Shown: piece after piece, positions 21,838 through 33,083 of the stretch
Layout of the letters: every line of letters begins with the position of its first letter
Position numbering within the stretch: the first letter of the stretch is position 1
Assembly (NCBI GenBank): GCA_012932865.1
Contig: SAXG01000019.1
Coordinates: 496,001-560,000, forward strand
From: Amylostereum areolatum
Lineage: Eukaryota; Basidiomycota; Agaricomycetes; Russulales; Stereaceae
Length of the DNA stretch: 64,000 nt
Direction of reading: 5' to 3'
Made by a program: the position numbers and the translations under genes
Notes under the pieces: model-generated
What the model was told of the DNA's origin: nothing
Databases searched by the model: none
The model's input: only the letters and a program-made list of their open reading frames with translations

Positions 21838-23389
21838 GAGACTACTGTCCCGAAGAATACTATATCCTCGCCTCGCAGCAGACTAAGGAATCCGTACGTT
21901 GGCTGCACGACGAACCAAACCGGCAACGTCGAGACTGGTACTTCGACGACCGCGACGAACAACCCTACGTCGAAGAATCGGATTTTGCCACTGCTGCGGA
22001 CGTTCTACAGCGCTTCCTGAACCCCCCTCCGACCAACTCGCACCCACCCCGTCGACATACTGTAATCGAAGTCCCAGAAGGGATCAACCACAACGACACA
22101 ACTGGGAAGTGGTACGCCTATAGACGGAACAAGAACGGAACCCCAGGATGATCAGTAGTTGAGTGGCAGCCCACTTCGTTCAGTCCCGTCCAAGATCACT
22201 GGTCGTGGCATCATAACCAGCAATTCCTCACCCCCGCCGACTTCCTTGTCGCAAAACAAGTTGAGGACAAAGTTGAAGAAGCAGAAGAACACCGACGAGA
22301 AACCCTACGCCGCCTTGATCAAGAACTCGCCCAATCCCTCACCGTCCCCCTCCCTTTCGACAAGATGTCCGACGCCGAATCCAAACCTGCCGTCTCCAAG
22401 CGGGAGATCGGCCCCAAGCCAAAGCCATTCAAAGGCGATAGACGCGACACCCTCCGGTTCTCCCTCGAGCTCCGCATGTTCCTGAGCGTTAACAAGGATG
22501 TTTATGCCACAGATGATGCCAAGATGATGCTCCTCCTCAGCCTGATGGAGGGAGACACAGCGAACTCCTGGGCCACGCACCGCCGCATGGAGCTCTTTGC
22601 CGACGAGGATGAGAAGGAAGAAGCCGAGGACTCTGGCGAAGCACCTCCAAAGCTCCATTACAGCACCTACAAGGAGCTTTCAGATAGATTTGGTCGAGAC
22701 TTCGTACCCATTGAACCAAAGATGGAGGCCCAGCGCAAGATCAACGAGCTCACAATGACTACTCGGGACGTCACTGACTTCATCACCGAGTTCGAGCTGC
22801 TGGCGACCATGACGGAATACGACGAGGAAGCACTAATCCACTTCTTCAAGAAAGGACTGCAGCGTGACCTTGGCAAGCAGGTGGGCTGATCGTATCCATT
22901 CCCCACCAACCTTGCAGAGTGGAAGGAGCGCGCCCGCCGCATCAACCACCAGTGGCTCGAAGAGAATCCGACGAGGAAGAGAAGTCAGTCCAAGGGGGCT
23001 GTCGCGCTCACCTTGAACGGTTCGGCCAATGACTCCTCGCCGCACCGGGTCGGCGCCTTCACCAACACCTCGACCCGCCCTGCGAAGCTAACGGACGACG
23101 AACGTGCAAAGATGATGCATGAAGGCAAGTGCTTCATGTGTCGACAGGCTGGTCACGTCTCCCGCAACTGCCCCAACCACGACTCGAGTACACGACGGGT
23201 GGGCGCAGTGGAGACTGGATCTAAGGCCCCTCTCCCACTGACGAGCACGGCTCCACCCACTGCGAAAGCAGCTCCCGACCTGTCCAAAACCATTGCAGCG
23301 ATCACTCGCCAGCTGAAGGATCTGGATGCGGAAGGCAAGGAGCAGGCAGTAGCGCTGTTGAAGGACATCCTGGAATCGCAGGATTTTTG
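21838..23389 (+). pseudogene. gag of Gypsy-A copy 1, inactivated
   Basis: It aligns with the intact gag of copy 3 (50033-51601). The capsid-like region begins at the ATG at 22365 (MSDAESKPAV). A CCHC zinc knuckle, CFMCRQAGHVSRNC, lies near 23137-23178. Two in-frame TGA codons interrupt it, at about 22150 (CGA in copy 2) and 22887-22889 (an Arg codon CGG in copy 3). Confidence 0.8.
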
Positions 23390-23899
23390 AAACGCCCCCC
23401 AGTCGTGTCGTCTGGTGGAGGCAAAGGACTTTTGGTATCATCGTCGAATCGTTTCGCTGTATTATCATCCATGCATACCTGTGAGCAATCGTATCCCCCG
23501 TGTTTATATCTGTCTACCGTCACCAAGAACAGGCAAGCACCATCGATCACGCTCAAGGTCAAGCTGATCGTACGAGTTACCAAAAGAGAAATCGACGCAG
23601 ACGCACTGCTTGATAGCGGCGCAGAAGGAATTATCCTGAACCGAAGCTTCGTTGAACGCAAGAAGCTCACCACAAGAAAACTAGAAAACCCGTTCCCCGT
23701 GCGTAATGTGGACGGCACCGAGAACATCATGGGCTGGGTACGCGACACAACGACCCAGCGGATCCGGATATACTCGCAAGATTCAAAGGCATACCATGAG
23801 GAAGAAGCTGAGTTCTTCATCACCGACATCGGCGATCATGACATGATCCTTGGAACAGACTGGCTCGACGAGCACAATCCCCCCATAGACTGGCAATGA
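23387..23899 (+). CDS. Gypsy-A copy 1 aspartic protease region
   Basis: A 170-codon frame lies -1 relative to gag. The retropepsin catalytic motif LLDSGAEG is at about residue 78, the second conserved block HDMILGTDWL is near the end. The frame closes at TGA 23897-23899 and continues in the same register after it. The same TGA is present in all three copies. Confidence 0.8.
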   Translation: MKRPPVVSSGGGKGLLVSSSNRFAVLSSMHTCEQSYPPCLYLSTVTKNRQAPSITLKVKLIVRVTKREIDADALLDSGAEGIILNRSFVERKKLTTRKLENPFPVRNVDGTENIMGWVRDTTTQRIRIYSQDSKAYHEEEAEFFITDIGDHDMILGTDWLDEHNPPIDWQ

Positions 23900-25254
23900 G
23901 ACCGTGTTGACATGCTCCGCTGCCCTCCCTCGTGCACTCTGTCCAAACCTCCTGTGACGAACCTCGCAACCAAGCCACGGAAACCATCATCGGTCCAATC
24001 ACAGCGTAAGGTTGAAGCAGGTAAAACCCCGAGGACACCTCTCGTCGTGGACGATCCCTTCCCAGAGCCGACATATGTGTCCTGGACCCCAGTCCCCACT
24101 TATGTCATTCCTGCACGCAGAGTCAAAGGTGTTCGTGTTCGCACGCTCCATCACTCCCCTCTACCTGCACGACTCTTCACTGAAGACGACGATGAGCGGC
24201 CCATGGTATTCCGAGACTGGGAGATCAATGGACTACACCGCACCGGAATCCTCCCTGAAACCGATGGTCCTAATCCAGATGCAATACCCATCCGCGCGGG
24301 CTTTACAAAAGTGCAGGAGCTTGCAGAGCATTCAAAAGAGAATGCACACCCGCAAACCTTCAAAGACTTAGTCCCCCGCCGTACCGCGACTTCGCGCCTG
24401 TATTCGACAAAAAAACCTCCGAGCGACTTCCTGACCGACGACCATGGGACCATGCTATCGACATGAAAGACGGCTTTGAACCCAAACCGTGCAAAATCTA
24501 CCCCCTCTCACCTTCCGAGCAGATCGAACTCGACACCTTCCTCGACGACCACCTGAAGAAAGGCTATATCCGCCCATCGAAGTCACCTCAGGCGAGTCCG
24601 TTCTTCTTTGTGAAGAAAAAGGATGGGAAGCTGTGTCCCGTACAGGACTATCGAGAATTAAACAAGGGCACAGTCAAGAATGAATACCCCTTGCCACTGA
24701 TCTCTGAAATCGTCGACCGTCTCAAAGGTGCAAAGATCTTCTCAAAGATGGATGTTCGCTGGGGCTACAACAATGTCCGCATCAAGGAAGGCGACGAGTG
24801 GAAGGCTGCGTTCAAGACGAATCGCGGTCTCTTTGAACCTACAGTGATGTTTTTCGGGCTTATGAACTCCCCTGCGACGTTTCAGGCAATGATGAATGAA
24901 CTGTTCAAGGATCTCATCGACTCGGGCAAGGTCATCATCTACATGGACGACATCTTGGTGTTCACTCGCACCATGGACGAACACCGTGCCATAGTGCGGC
25001 AGGTTCTGCAGCGTTTGCAAGACAACGACCTCTTCCTCAAACCGGAGAAATGCGTCTTTGAGCAAGACTCTGTCGAATACCTCAGACTCATCATCTCGCA
25101 CGACAAGATCGCTATGGACCCCGTCAAGGTAGCAGGTATTCAGGACTGGCCGACACCACGAACGGTCAAAGATGTGCAATCCTTCCTTGGCTTTGGCAAC
25201 TTCTACCGATGTTTCATCAAGGACTTCTCCAAGCACGACCCCTATTTGACCTGA
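23900..25254 (+). CDS. Gypsy-A copy 1 linker and reverse transcriptase
   Basis: Linker 23912-24466, then RT 24463-25254 in the -1 frame. The RT frame shows the [20 protein letters not shown] block, [26 protein letters not shown] and catalytic YMDD (in [10 protein letters not shown]). The frames are connected at a seven-A run (24409-24415) read as xxA AAA AAA, which in copy 2 has eight A and needs no shift. It ends in a TGA where RNase H continues in another frame. Confidence 0.82.
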
Positions 25255-27473
25255 CAAAGAAGGACCGCACATGGGACTGGTCGACAGATTGCCAAACTGC
25301 GTTTGACGCACTGAAAGCTGCGTTTACTTCCTCCCCCGTCTTGGTCATGCCTGACCCAAAGAAGCCTTACCTCATTGAAGTCGATGCCTCGGACTTTGCT
25401 ACTGGAGGTATACTCTCGCAGAAAGGCGACGACGGTCACTGGCATCCAGTAGCGTATCTGTCCAAGGCCCTATCGGAACCGGAATGCAACTATGACATCT
25501 ACGACAAGGAGCTACTTGCGATCATCCGCGCGCTTGAAGCCTGGCGCCACTACCTCGAAGGCGCCCCCGACACCGTCGAAATCTGGACAGATCACAAGAA
25601 CCTGGAGCACTTCAAGACGGCACAGAAGCTGAGCCGCCAACAGGCACATTGGGCTCTATTCCTCACTCGATTTGACTTCTCGCTCGTTCATAAACCAGGA
25701 ATTTCCCACCGCCCGGATCCAATGTCTCGACGACCCGATCACAAGGATGGTGTTGAAAACGACAACAAGGAGCGCGTCTTGCTTGACCCCAAGTACTTCC
25801 AAGTACGCGCAACAAGGCCAGGAGCAGTAACCTCCCTCGGTGATGTCGAACTCCGACGACGTATCCGCGACTGCAAAACCAAGGACATCGAGGTCGTTCA
25901 AGCCCTGGACGCCATCTTACGAAACGGACCACGTACACTCGTCAAGAACCTTCAAGAGTGGAACTACGAAGAAGGCCTGGTCCTGTTTAGAGGAAAGGTA
26001 TATGTCCCTGCAGATGACGAGTTGCGACGCGACATTGTCAAAATGTACCACGAATCGCCCCTGGCTGGACACCCCGGTCGCTTCAAGACTTACGAGCTTG
26101 TGAGTCGTGAATATTGGTGGCCTGGCATGTCTGTCTTTGTCCGCGACTTTGTAGCAGGATGCGCAACCTGCCAGTCGACGAAGACACAGAGCAGCCGACC
26201 CCACGTCGACATGATCCCAAACAAAGTACCCGATCGACCATTTGGCGTCATCTCCACCGACTTCATCGTCGAACTCCCTGACTGCGAAGGCTATAACGCC
26301 GTCAATGTCGTGGTCGATCGCCTCACCAAGATGGTGGTTACCACCCCATGTACAACGAAGATCACCAGCGATGGCACGGCCGACATTCTCTTCGATAAGG
26401 TATACCGACACTACGGCTTAGCAGACAAGATCATCTCGGATCGTGGACCCCAATTTGCTGGACAGGTGATGCGTACACTCAACGAGAAGCTCTGGATCAA
26501 GTCCGCCCTCAGCACAGCGTATCACCCACAGACAGACGGCCAAACCGAACGCGAGAACCAGAACCTCGAGCAGTTTCTGCGAGTATTCTGCAACTACCGT
26601 CAAGACGACTGGGTGAAGTGGTTGCCCTTCTTCGAGTTTTCTCACAACTCTCGCACCCATGCAGCTACTGGAAAGGCTCCCTTTGAAGTCCTCTACGGCT
26701 TCCTCCCGAAAATGTACCCATCCGTAAACCCGTCCTCAAAGGTCCCCGCAGTTGAAGAACGCCTCCGTCAACTTGAAGAAGTCCGACAGGAGATCAAGGC
26801 CAGCCTTGCCCTCGCATCAGACTTGATGAAGCACTACAATGGCGACACGGTCAGCGAATCAACGCAGTTTGCCGTCGGAGACAAAGTATGGCTAGAAGGC
26901 AAAAACCTGAAGACGACGAGACCGAAAGCTAAGCTTGCTGCCAAACGATTTGGACCCTTCGAAATCATTGACGTCATCAGCCCAGTCAACTACCGCTTGA
27001 AGCTGCCGAAGACGTGGCGAATCCATCCAGTCTTCCATGCCTCGCTGCTCACCGCGTACAAGGAGACAGCCGCTCACGGGCCAAATTATGAACAGCCGCC
27101 ACCAGACCTCATCGACGATGAAGAAGAATACGACGTTGAAGACATTGTCGACTCTAAACCAACTCGTAACAAGAAAGGTATTCAGTACCTCGTCAAGTGG
27201 GCCGGCTATCCCGACTCCGAAAACACCTGGCTCCCGCGTTCGTCGCTCTCAAAAGTTACCGACATGATTGACGCTTTCCACAAGCGCCATCCAAATGCGC
27301 CCCGCCCTGTGCGTTCCCTCGGCATCTCCTTTGACGATTTTCTCGCATCCACCCTTGCAGATGACATCGCGCTCCAGGCGAAAGCGCGTCTTAAAGGGGG
27401 GGTAATGTCACGGATCGCTCCATTTCTTTCTTCGTTTGCAGACCTTGTACACGCGACGCATCACGGCACATGA
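25209..27473 (+). CDS. Gypsy-A copy 1 RNase H-integrase-chromodomain
   Basis: 754 codons. RNase [15 protein letters not shown] and the [10 protein letters not shown] block. Integrase zinc-binding H-x4-H ... C-x2-C ([12 protein letters not shown] then CATCQ). DDE core: Asp in [10 protein letters not shown], Asp in SDRGPQFAG, Glu in QTERENQ. A C-terminal chromodomain follows ([12 protein letters not shown], then [17 protein letters not shown]), placing the element in the chromoviruses, whose chromodomains steer insertion to marked chromatin. The last 22 codons lie inside the 3' LTR. The first residues overlap the RT ORF in another frame. There is no internal stop. Confidence 0.9.
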   Translation: MFHQGLLQARPLFDLTKKDRTWDWSTDCQTAFDALKAAFTSSPVLVMPDPKKPYLIEVDASDFATGGILSQKGDDGHWHPVAYLSKALSEPECNYDIYDKELLAIIRALEAWRHYLEGAPDTVEIWTDHKNLEHFKTAQKLSRQQAHWALFLTRFDFSLVHKPGISHRPDPMSRRPDHKDGVENDNKERVLLDPKYFQVRATRPGAVTSLGDVELRRRIRDCKTKDIEVVQALDAILRNGPRTLVKNLQEWNYEEGLVLFRGKVYVPADDELRRDIVKMYHESPLAGHPGRFKTYELVSREYWWPGMSVFVRDFVAGCATCQSTKTQSSRPHVDMIPNKVPDRPFGVISTDFIVELPDCEGYNAVNVVVDRLTKMVVTTPCTTKITSDGTADILFDKVYRHYGLADKIISDRGPQFAGQVMRTLNEKLWIKSALSTAYHPQTDGQTERENQNLEQFLRVFCNYRQDDWVKWLPFFEFSHNSRTHAATGKAPFEVLYGFLPKMYPSVNPSSKVPAVEERLRQLEEVRQEIKASLALASDLMKHYNGDTVSESTQFAVGDKVWLEGKNLKTTRPKAKLAAKRFGPFEIIDVISPVNYRLKLPKTWRIHPVFHASLLTAYKETAAHGPNYEQPPPDLIDDEEEYDVEDIVDSKPTRNKKGIQYLVKWAGYPDSENTWLPRSSLSKVTDMIDAFHKRHPNAPRPVRSLGISFDDFLASTLADDIALQAKARLKGGVMSRIAPFLSSFADLVHATHHGT

Positions 27474-27825
27474 CTTTCCTTCGCATCACATGCTCCAACG
27501 ACGTCATTGCCCGGACTTCCGAACGGCGTTCCGTATCCTTATCTATGACATCATTGCTCCGGACCTCTGTCCTCCTCCCCATGACTCCTTTCTTATTGTT
27601 CCCCCCGCTCGCACCACTATCGCATCGCATCGCACCATCGTTCCCACTTGTATATAAGGACAGTATCCCTTTTCCCTTTTCCTCAGACTGTCCATCTCGT
27701 CATACGGTACTGTAGCGCACGTTGCACTACCCTAGACCCCGGCACTCTCGAATCTATTTTCTTCTCGCTCCTCCCATCGTCGCGACTTAGGCGGTTCATC
27801 GGTCTCATAAACTGCGTTTCTGACA
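27406..27825 (+). repeat. 3' LTR of Gypsy-A copy 1
   Basis: 420 bp, TATATAAG at 27651. It is nearly identical to the 3' LTR of copy 2 (39846-40265) but only about 94% like its own 5' LTR. Confidence 0.88.
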
Positions 27826-28592
27826 TCGGCGACCGTTTCCGATGACCCATATGGCGCTGCAGCCTTTGCGTTGTCGCTCTGTACGAACTTGTGGTCGACA
27901 TCCCTTGTCGTGTACAAAGCCTGGTGACAAAGCCATCCCTCGCCATTCCACGTCGGTGACTACGCTGACACTAGATACAGGCGCCACTGGCGAACTATCA
28001 AAGCGCATCTTCAAACAGGAAATGTCCGTACGCGCACCGAAAAAGTCATGGCTTTGCTGCTTGAGTCTGGGACTGTTTATTGTCTACTCTGGGTATAGGT
28101 CGGCTGTTTTTTTAACCTATTGTTCGCTCACAATCTACCAACAGCTTTTCGTGGTAGGGTATTCCTTCGACAAGGTGACCACGTACTTTAGCAATGGGGT
28201 TGGTCTGAAAAATGCGGGTGAGAATTTCGTGAAGGGCGCGCTGATTCAGCTCGTGGTACATCGAGTTCTCCGTGCATGTTTCCTATTGCAGTGGTCTTAA
28301 TCCTTCATACCTACCCCCCTCAGGGGATCTATCCGATGCTCGTGATCGTCCTAGTCTGTCTCGAGAGATCGCATTGTCACCGCCACTTCACACTGTCACA
28401 GATCTACCACCAGTTCCAATCCGACCAGAGATCAATCTTCGACGTGTCACGACGGCCGCTAGCGCGAGTCGAGCTCGAGAGTCTTTGGTATTCGTGATCG
28501 ATTGTGGTGAATACAACTCAAGCGAGCTTTCGGGCACTCTGGTCGATGAAACCCAGAAGGCATCCGACGTAGGGATGACAGGGACCGTGTAG
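27826..28592 (+). pseudogene. 3' half of a multipass membrane protein gene, cut by a Gypsy LTR
   Basis: Paralogue of 6778-8311. Similarity begins exactly at the LTR edge, inside the homologue of exon 5 (S-ATVSDDP-GAAAF), and runs through LCTNLWSTSLVVYKAW, GNVRTRTEKVMALLLESG, the GVGLKNAGENFVKGALIQLV block and GIYPMLVIVLVCLERSH. Three introns sit at the same sites. After ERSHCHRHFTLSQ the frame shifts by one base, then continues as LPPVPIRPEINLRRV to the TAG at 28590-28592. The 5' half is absent; left of the Gypsy element lies an unrelated gene. Confidence 0.75.
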
Positions 28593-28944
28593 GAAGGTTC
28601 GCAGGTCCATCGTCGCCACTTCGGGCTCTCACACATCTCGTATGCAGGTGTCGAATGTTCAGGCGTACAAAGATGCATATTCCCCTTGAATGGACCTAAG
28701 TAGCAATACTCTGTTTTCTTGAGATGCTATGGTTGTCTCTTAATCTATTGTGCTCCTCCGGAGTGCAGGCCCTGCTCGTCGAGTCGACGTCGTAGTCAGA
28801 ACAAGCGACTTGTGCATTCACCGGGTTGGAAAGCCAGATTACATCGAACAAGAAGTATGTCGAAGCATCATAAATTGAACTCGGACGTGTAAACAGGCAC
28901 GTCCGACCTCGGGACATACGAAAAGCAAAGATGATAAGCAAAGA
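28593..28944. other. Intergenic region
   Basis: No supported gene or repeat. Confidence 0.4.
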
Positions 28945-29640
28945 TCATGTGCAAGGAGATCGTAAGAGAACGGAATGCGAGCACTTCAAGCCGGCGACGA
29001 GAACGGGAAATTTGGCGGGTGCGTAGGGGGCAAGGCACGTGCTAATGACGTGTGTGCTAGTGACAATGGGACAGGGGGCGATAGGGGTGCATGAAAGTGG
29101 AGGAGGGACGAGAGGGCGAATGAGGAAGATACCCGCCGTGTCGACCTCGTGGTGAGATTGGACACCGCCTAGGCGTACCAGCGCGTGAGAGCTCTGACGC
29201 GCCCCGACACAGCGACGGCCTCTATATCGAATCGTAAGTCCATCATAACCACCATCCCAGATGGAAAGGAGACGTACAGCATCAGCCAAAGCCCTGGTCA
29301 AGATTTTGTCAAGGAACGCGTGCGGCGCGTCCTCATTCTCCGCATGCCAGCGCACTAGCCTCTTCGCCTATCCATCTTCCCCTTTATACTACTTTCACCC
29401 ATCTTCCGCCCATTTCTCCTCCTGCTCCAACCATCCAGCGAGCGAGAGCGCAGTGGCGACTTGCAGGGCCTCGTGCTCGGGCTCCTTTACGCCCTCTACT
29501 ACCTGAATGTCCGTGAAAGCTTTCTTCCTCCCAAGCCTGAGCGGCCTCGATCTCCGTTGTGCGCGTCTTGGGAAGTTGTTGCATAGGCAGACACTGAGAC
29601 TTGGTGATGCGAGTGGGTGTCGGTCGTGGGTGGCCGCCAT
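28945..29640 (-). pseudogene. Decayed copy of the coiled-coil family (remnant 3)
   Basis: Minus-strand fragments in more than one frame resemble the coiled-coil family: RWHAENEDAPHAFLDKIL corresponds to the RWHFG block, VDTAGIFLI to the region after it, and KAFTDIQVVEGVKEPEHEAL to the upstream region. The same words recur in remnant 4 (35500-36500), so the two share an ancestor. Frames are broken and no start is seen. Confidence 0.5.
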
Positions 29641-30919
29641 CGATGACCGTGCGTCGTCTTTCTTGGGTCATTGACGTCCAATACCGATCGATGTGTCGGC
29701 GACGAGGGGAAGCGCCATAAATGCCTCGCGGTCAATACATTTGAGGGGAGACGCGGGTCGAGTGAGCGGGTGCAACACTGCTGTGGAGTCGTTTAGACAA
29801 GAGTGGGACCTGCTCAGCGAGCGGTTAGCTTGCATGACCACTACAGGCAATTTCGAAAGAGAGAAAAAAGAGCCGAACTGGTGATCAATCGACATGACGA
29901 AGTGGTAGATGCGAGGACACGGTTATGGAAGAGGAAAGCTGACAGGTAAACGCCACGACGCCGGAAAGCGTACAGTAGGCTTACAGAGTGGATGAGAGGG
30001 TTCGTCTGGGGTTCATTGAACCTCGATTCGCCCCCCGTCTCTAAAACTCCCTGCGCAAATGAAGTCGTATGTGTGGCGTGGTTGTACATGGGAAGTGAAA
30101 GGGGGGTATCGAAAGCAAACTGCACGCACTACTGACCCACCCCCTACACGGCGGTACCCGTTTCGTTCGGCATCTTGATAGTTATGTCGGCGTCATTTAT
30201 CTCATTCGAGATACGAGGGACTCGGCGGCCACGAGTGAGTTGAGTCGAAACGGGCATAGAAAGAGAGGTGGCGGAAGGGAAGGACGAGGAGGACGATTTG
30301 ATAATTTTGATTTGCGTAGCGCCAAAATCATGTGTTCGTCGGCCCGGAAAGTGCGCGGGCTTTGAATTGCGAGTTTTGCCTGCTTCATTTTTTTCTGCCC
30401 GTTCACTACCCTCTCCCGTGCGCACACACCACAAACCATTCCGCCGAGCCGAGTAAATGAGAAGAGAGAAATGTACGCAATTCATCTCTCCGTTTCAGCG
30501 TATCAAATCGCACTTCATGGCGTGACGGCGATCCTCGGCGATCCGTCAACTAGCATTGTACAATCGCATCTTACAATGGCCACCCAAAGCTGACTGGATC
30601 GCTTGAGGCCGTCCTAGACATTGCGTAGGTGATCAACTCACTCACTAGTCCCCCGCTCGTGGGGCATATGTAAGTGCCTTGTCTGTCGAACGAGACACGT
30701 GAAACTCATGCCGCCCCCAAGCATGGCTAATGCCCGCCCACAACGTTCGTCGCGCCATCCCCTACGACACGCGATCGCTGGCGTTCGCATACACGTCGCA
30801 CTTTGCGACACCCTCAATTGTGTTCAAGCACTAGGCTCTGTCGACACGCCCAAATCCACCTCGACGTCGAGGATCGGCCTTCCGGCCCCTCCCCCAGAAT
30901 GAAGCCTCTATGATACATC
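29641..30919. other. Intergenic region
   Basis: Only short ORFs without recognisable domains. It includes the downstream side of the DUF6535-type gene. Confidence 0.4.
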
Positions 30920-33083
30920 CTATTCAGCGCGTACGTACGGATAGAACATGTCCATGTTTGTCTTCACAACATCGTCCAGATACCTCGAATCGTTGAAGAA
31001 CTCTCCGATTTCGTTCTTCCCTTCGGTCCCTACAACACTCAACCCGTCCTGCTGACGCAAAGATAACTCCCTGTTCGATAGAAGCATAGACTCCAGCACG
31101 CTCCGGGTTTTCGCATGCGTGTCCAACGAGCCCGGTGCGGTCCAATATACCCATACGTCGATCGTCTTGAACATTTCATTCACCTCGGTGTGGGACTGGA
31201 AAGATCCCAAAAATTTTCGCATCGTGGTCACCGCGAGATTGAAGACTTGATACGCATCCTTTCCGCGCACGAGCTCATTTCCTACGAAATCCCTCAGATT
31301 CCCGACATCGTCGAACACGGTCGATGCGGCACCGTCCATACGTTCGAGGTCCACCTCAAACGCGCGGAGCGGGTTATCTGAGGGCATGTGCATATCCATC
31401 GTGCGGACGAGGTGCTCCTCTATAAATGCGGGCAGGATAACGCGTAGACGATGGCGGATCCGGAAAACCTTGTCCACATCGGCCTGGAACCTCCCAGGGA
31501 ACGCCCCGTGGGATGCGAGCAAGCGTTCAACCACTTCGAGGGCGGAACGGTAGTTACGGAAGATGAGGTCAATGAGCAATATAGCGGTGAGCGGGACTTC
31601 CGACGTTACAGGTGCTAGAACGGCATTCGGTTTCTGCTTGAGCACGAGAGCGATGCTCTCGAGCGCGGGGTAAATGCATTTTTCTGTCAGGTTGCGCGCG
31701 TGCTTGGATGAGGTGACGCGCTCGGATGGGGTGGGTCCTTGCACGATATACCTGGCCAGGAAGGACACAAGTCCTAGGTGATCCCTCCCTCGGGCAACAA
31801 TATCGCGCGCAATCTCGGGAGACCTTTCCACATCCAAAAGCTGGGCTGACCACGAGCGCAGAATACGCGATATTTTCGATCCGATCTGGGTAGCCTCGTC
31901 AAACAGGAGCTTGTCGATGACCTTGCCGATCTCCTCGCGCATCCCATGCTTGGCGCTTCGAACCGCTTTGAGGAGGGCGTGGAGGATCGCCTCGACGTGC
32001 GATTCGGTGAGGTCGTTGTCGGAGAGCCAGATACCCATCATGCGATGGATGATGACGCTGTTAAGCTTGAGCCGCAATGGGGCGCCTGTCTTTGTACCCG
32101 TCGCGATGCCGCCGTCACCGGAGTGATTGGGTGCATTGACATTGAAAATGCTCATAAGAACATCAGATATTGGTGTGTGGTACGGACACGAGGACGAAAT
32201 GGCGGGGAGGACCGTGACGAGGGTGTATGCGAGCACTGCGGGGACAAAGACGGAAAGGATGATCCACGCCAGCGTCTTGTTTACGGTGAAGGCGAAGATG
32301 ACGAGGCCGGCGATGAAGAGGAAGAGAGACATGTGGAGGACAAACGGGATGAGGTTCACGACGAAGACGAAGCCGAAGCGGTCCACGCCCTCGGAGTAGT
32401 ATGCGTGAGCACGGGCACGCAGAGGTTTCCGGTCAGTGAACATAGGTCGGCGTTTGAGTCCCGGCTGGAGGCTTGCGCTGGACCATCGTGCGAGGTACCT
32501 GCGGGACCATTGCTGGATAAGCGTTGCAGAGATGGCGCACATGAGGCTCAGGAGGAGGCTGAGGAACCAGAGGACGTTGAACCAGAGGGAGACGGTGTTG
32601 GAAGGGCCGCGATAGGGGGCGATGCCAACAGCATCGATACGAGTGTGGTTGAGGATGCTGAGGGAACGGAGGAGGAGCTCCGTGGATTTCTGTTGGTTGT
32701 CAGGTTGAAGATCCTTGTACGCCTCGATGATAAACGCCGTGGTTACTGCGGAGAAAAGGCCAGACTAGGAACTGTTTCAGGACGCAAGAAAAATTGCGAG
32801 GCTGCCAGTGGGGACTCGTACGAAAATGAGAATGCCATCCATATCCTCCTTCCAACTTTTGGCCCGAGCCCTGTCTCGCTCGTCTGCATGGACGAGATAC
32901 TCGGTCCATATGTTTACACGTGTCGTATGCGGTTCATCTAGACCTGTTGCCGACGGCCGTCATCAGAATCCCTGAAACCGAATATATCTAAAGTCCCAGC
33001 CTGAGCTCACCTACGGTACCTTTATCAGTAGGAGGCGTCCAGTGCGCCGGGTTCACTGTGAGCTGTGTTGTTCTGGAATCCAT
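30920..33083 (-). CDS. DUF6535-type membrane protein
   Basis: Three exons, 33083-33011, 32943-32822 and 32764-30920, with GT..AG introns of 67 and 57 bp, give 679 aa in one frame. The N-terminal block matches what I know of DUF6535 in Agaricomycetes: WTEYLVHADE, KSWKEDMDGILIF, SGLFSAVTTAFIIEAYKDL (first membrane segment), then FNVLWFLSLLLSLMCAISATLIQQW, and a pair of segments LHMSLFLFIAGLVIFAF and LAWIILSVFVPAVLAYTLV, followed by the CPYHTPISD motif. The remaining 450 residues are a soluble helical region. The family is large in mushroom-forming fungi and its function is unknown. The ATG at 33083 is the first that gives the conserved N-terminus. Confidence 0.82.

Larger units (their letters stand above)
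20600..27825 (+). mobile_element. Gypsy-A chromovirus, copy 1 (full structure, mixed ages)
   Basis: LTRs of 420 bp at both ends (20600-21019, 27406-27825), each TGTCA...TGACA, flank an accessory ORF, gag, protease, RT, RNase H, integrase and chromodomain. A G-rich polypurine tract (AAAGGGGGGG) lies just before the 3' LTR. The LTRs differ at roughly 25 positions, and the flanking pentamers (CAAAG left, TCGGC right) do not match, so there is no target-site duplication. Gag carries stops while the 3' half is near-identical to copy 2. Confidence 0.9.

Noticed and set aside
27470..27715. 81-codon frame recurring in several LTRs
   Set aside because: It lies wholly in the LTR promoter region, recurring only because the LTR recurs.
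20600..27825. Simple single insertion of Gypsy-A into the membrane gene
   Set aside because: The 5' half of that gene is not left of the element, the flanking pentamers differ and the LTRs are too divergent from each other.
29060..29110. New gene in 28.6-30.9 kb
   Set aside because: Only broken coiled-coil family fragments were recognisable; the rest lacked similarity or splice structure.
31946..32941. Open frame of 331 codons (+)
   Set aside because: Antisense to the DUF6535-type gene, whose splice sites and conserved motifs are on the minus strand.
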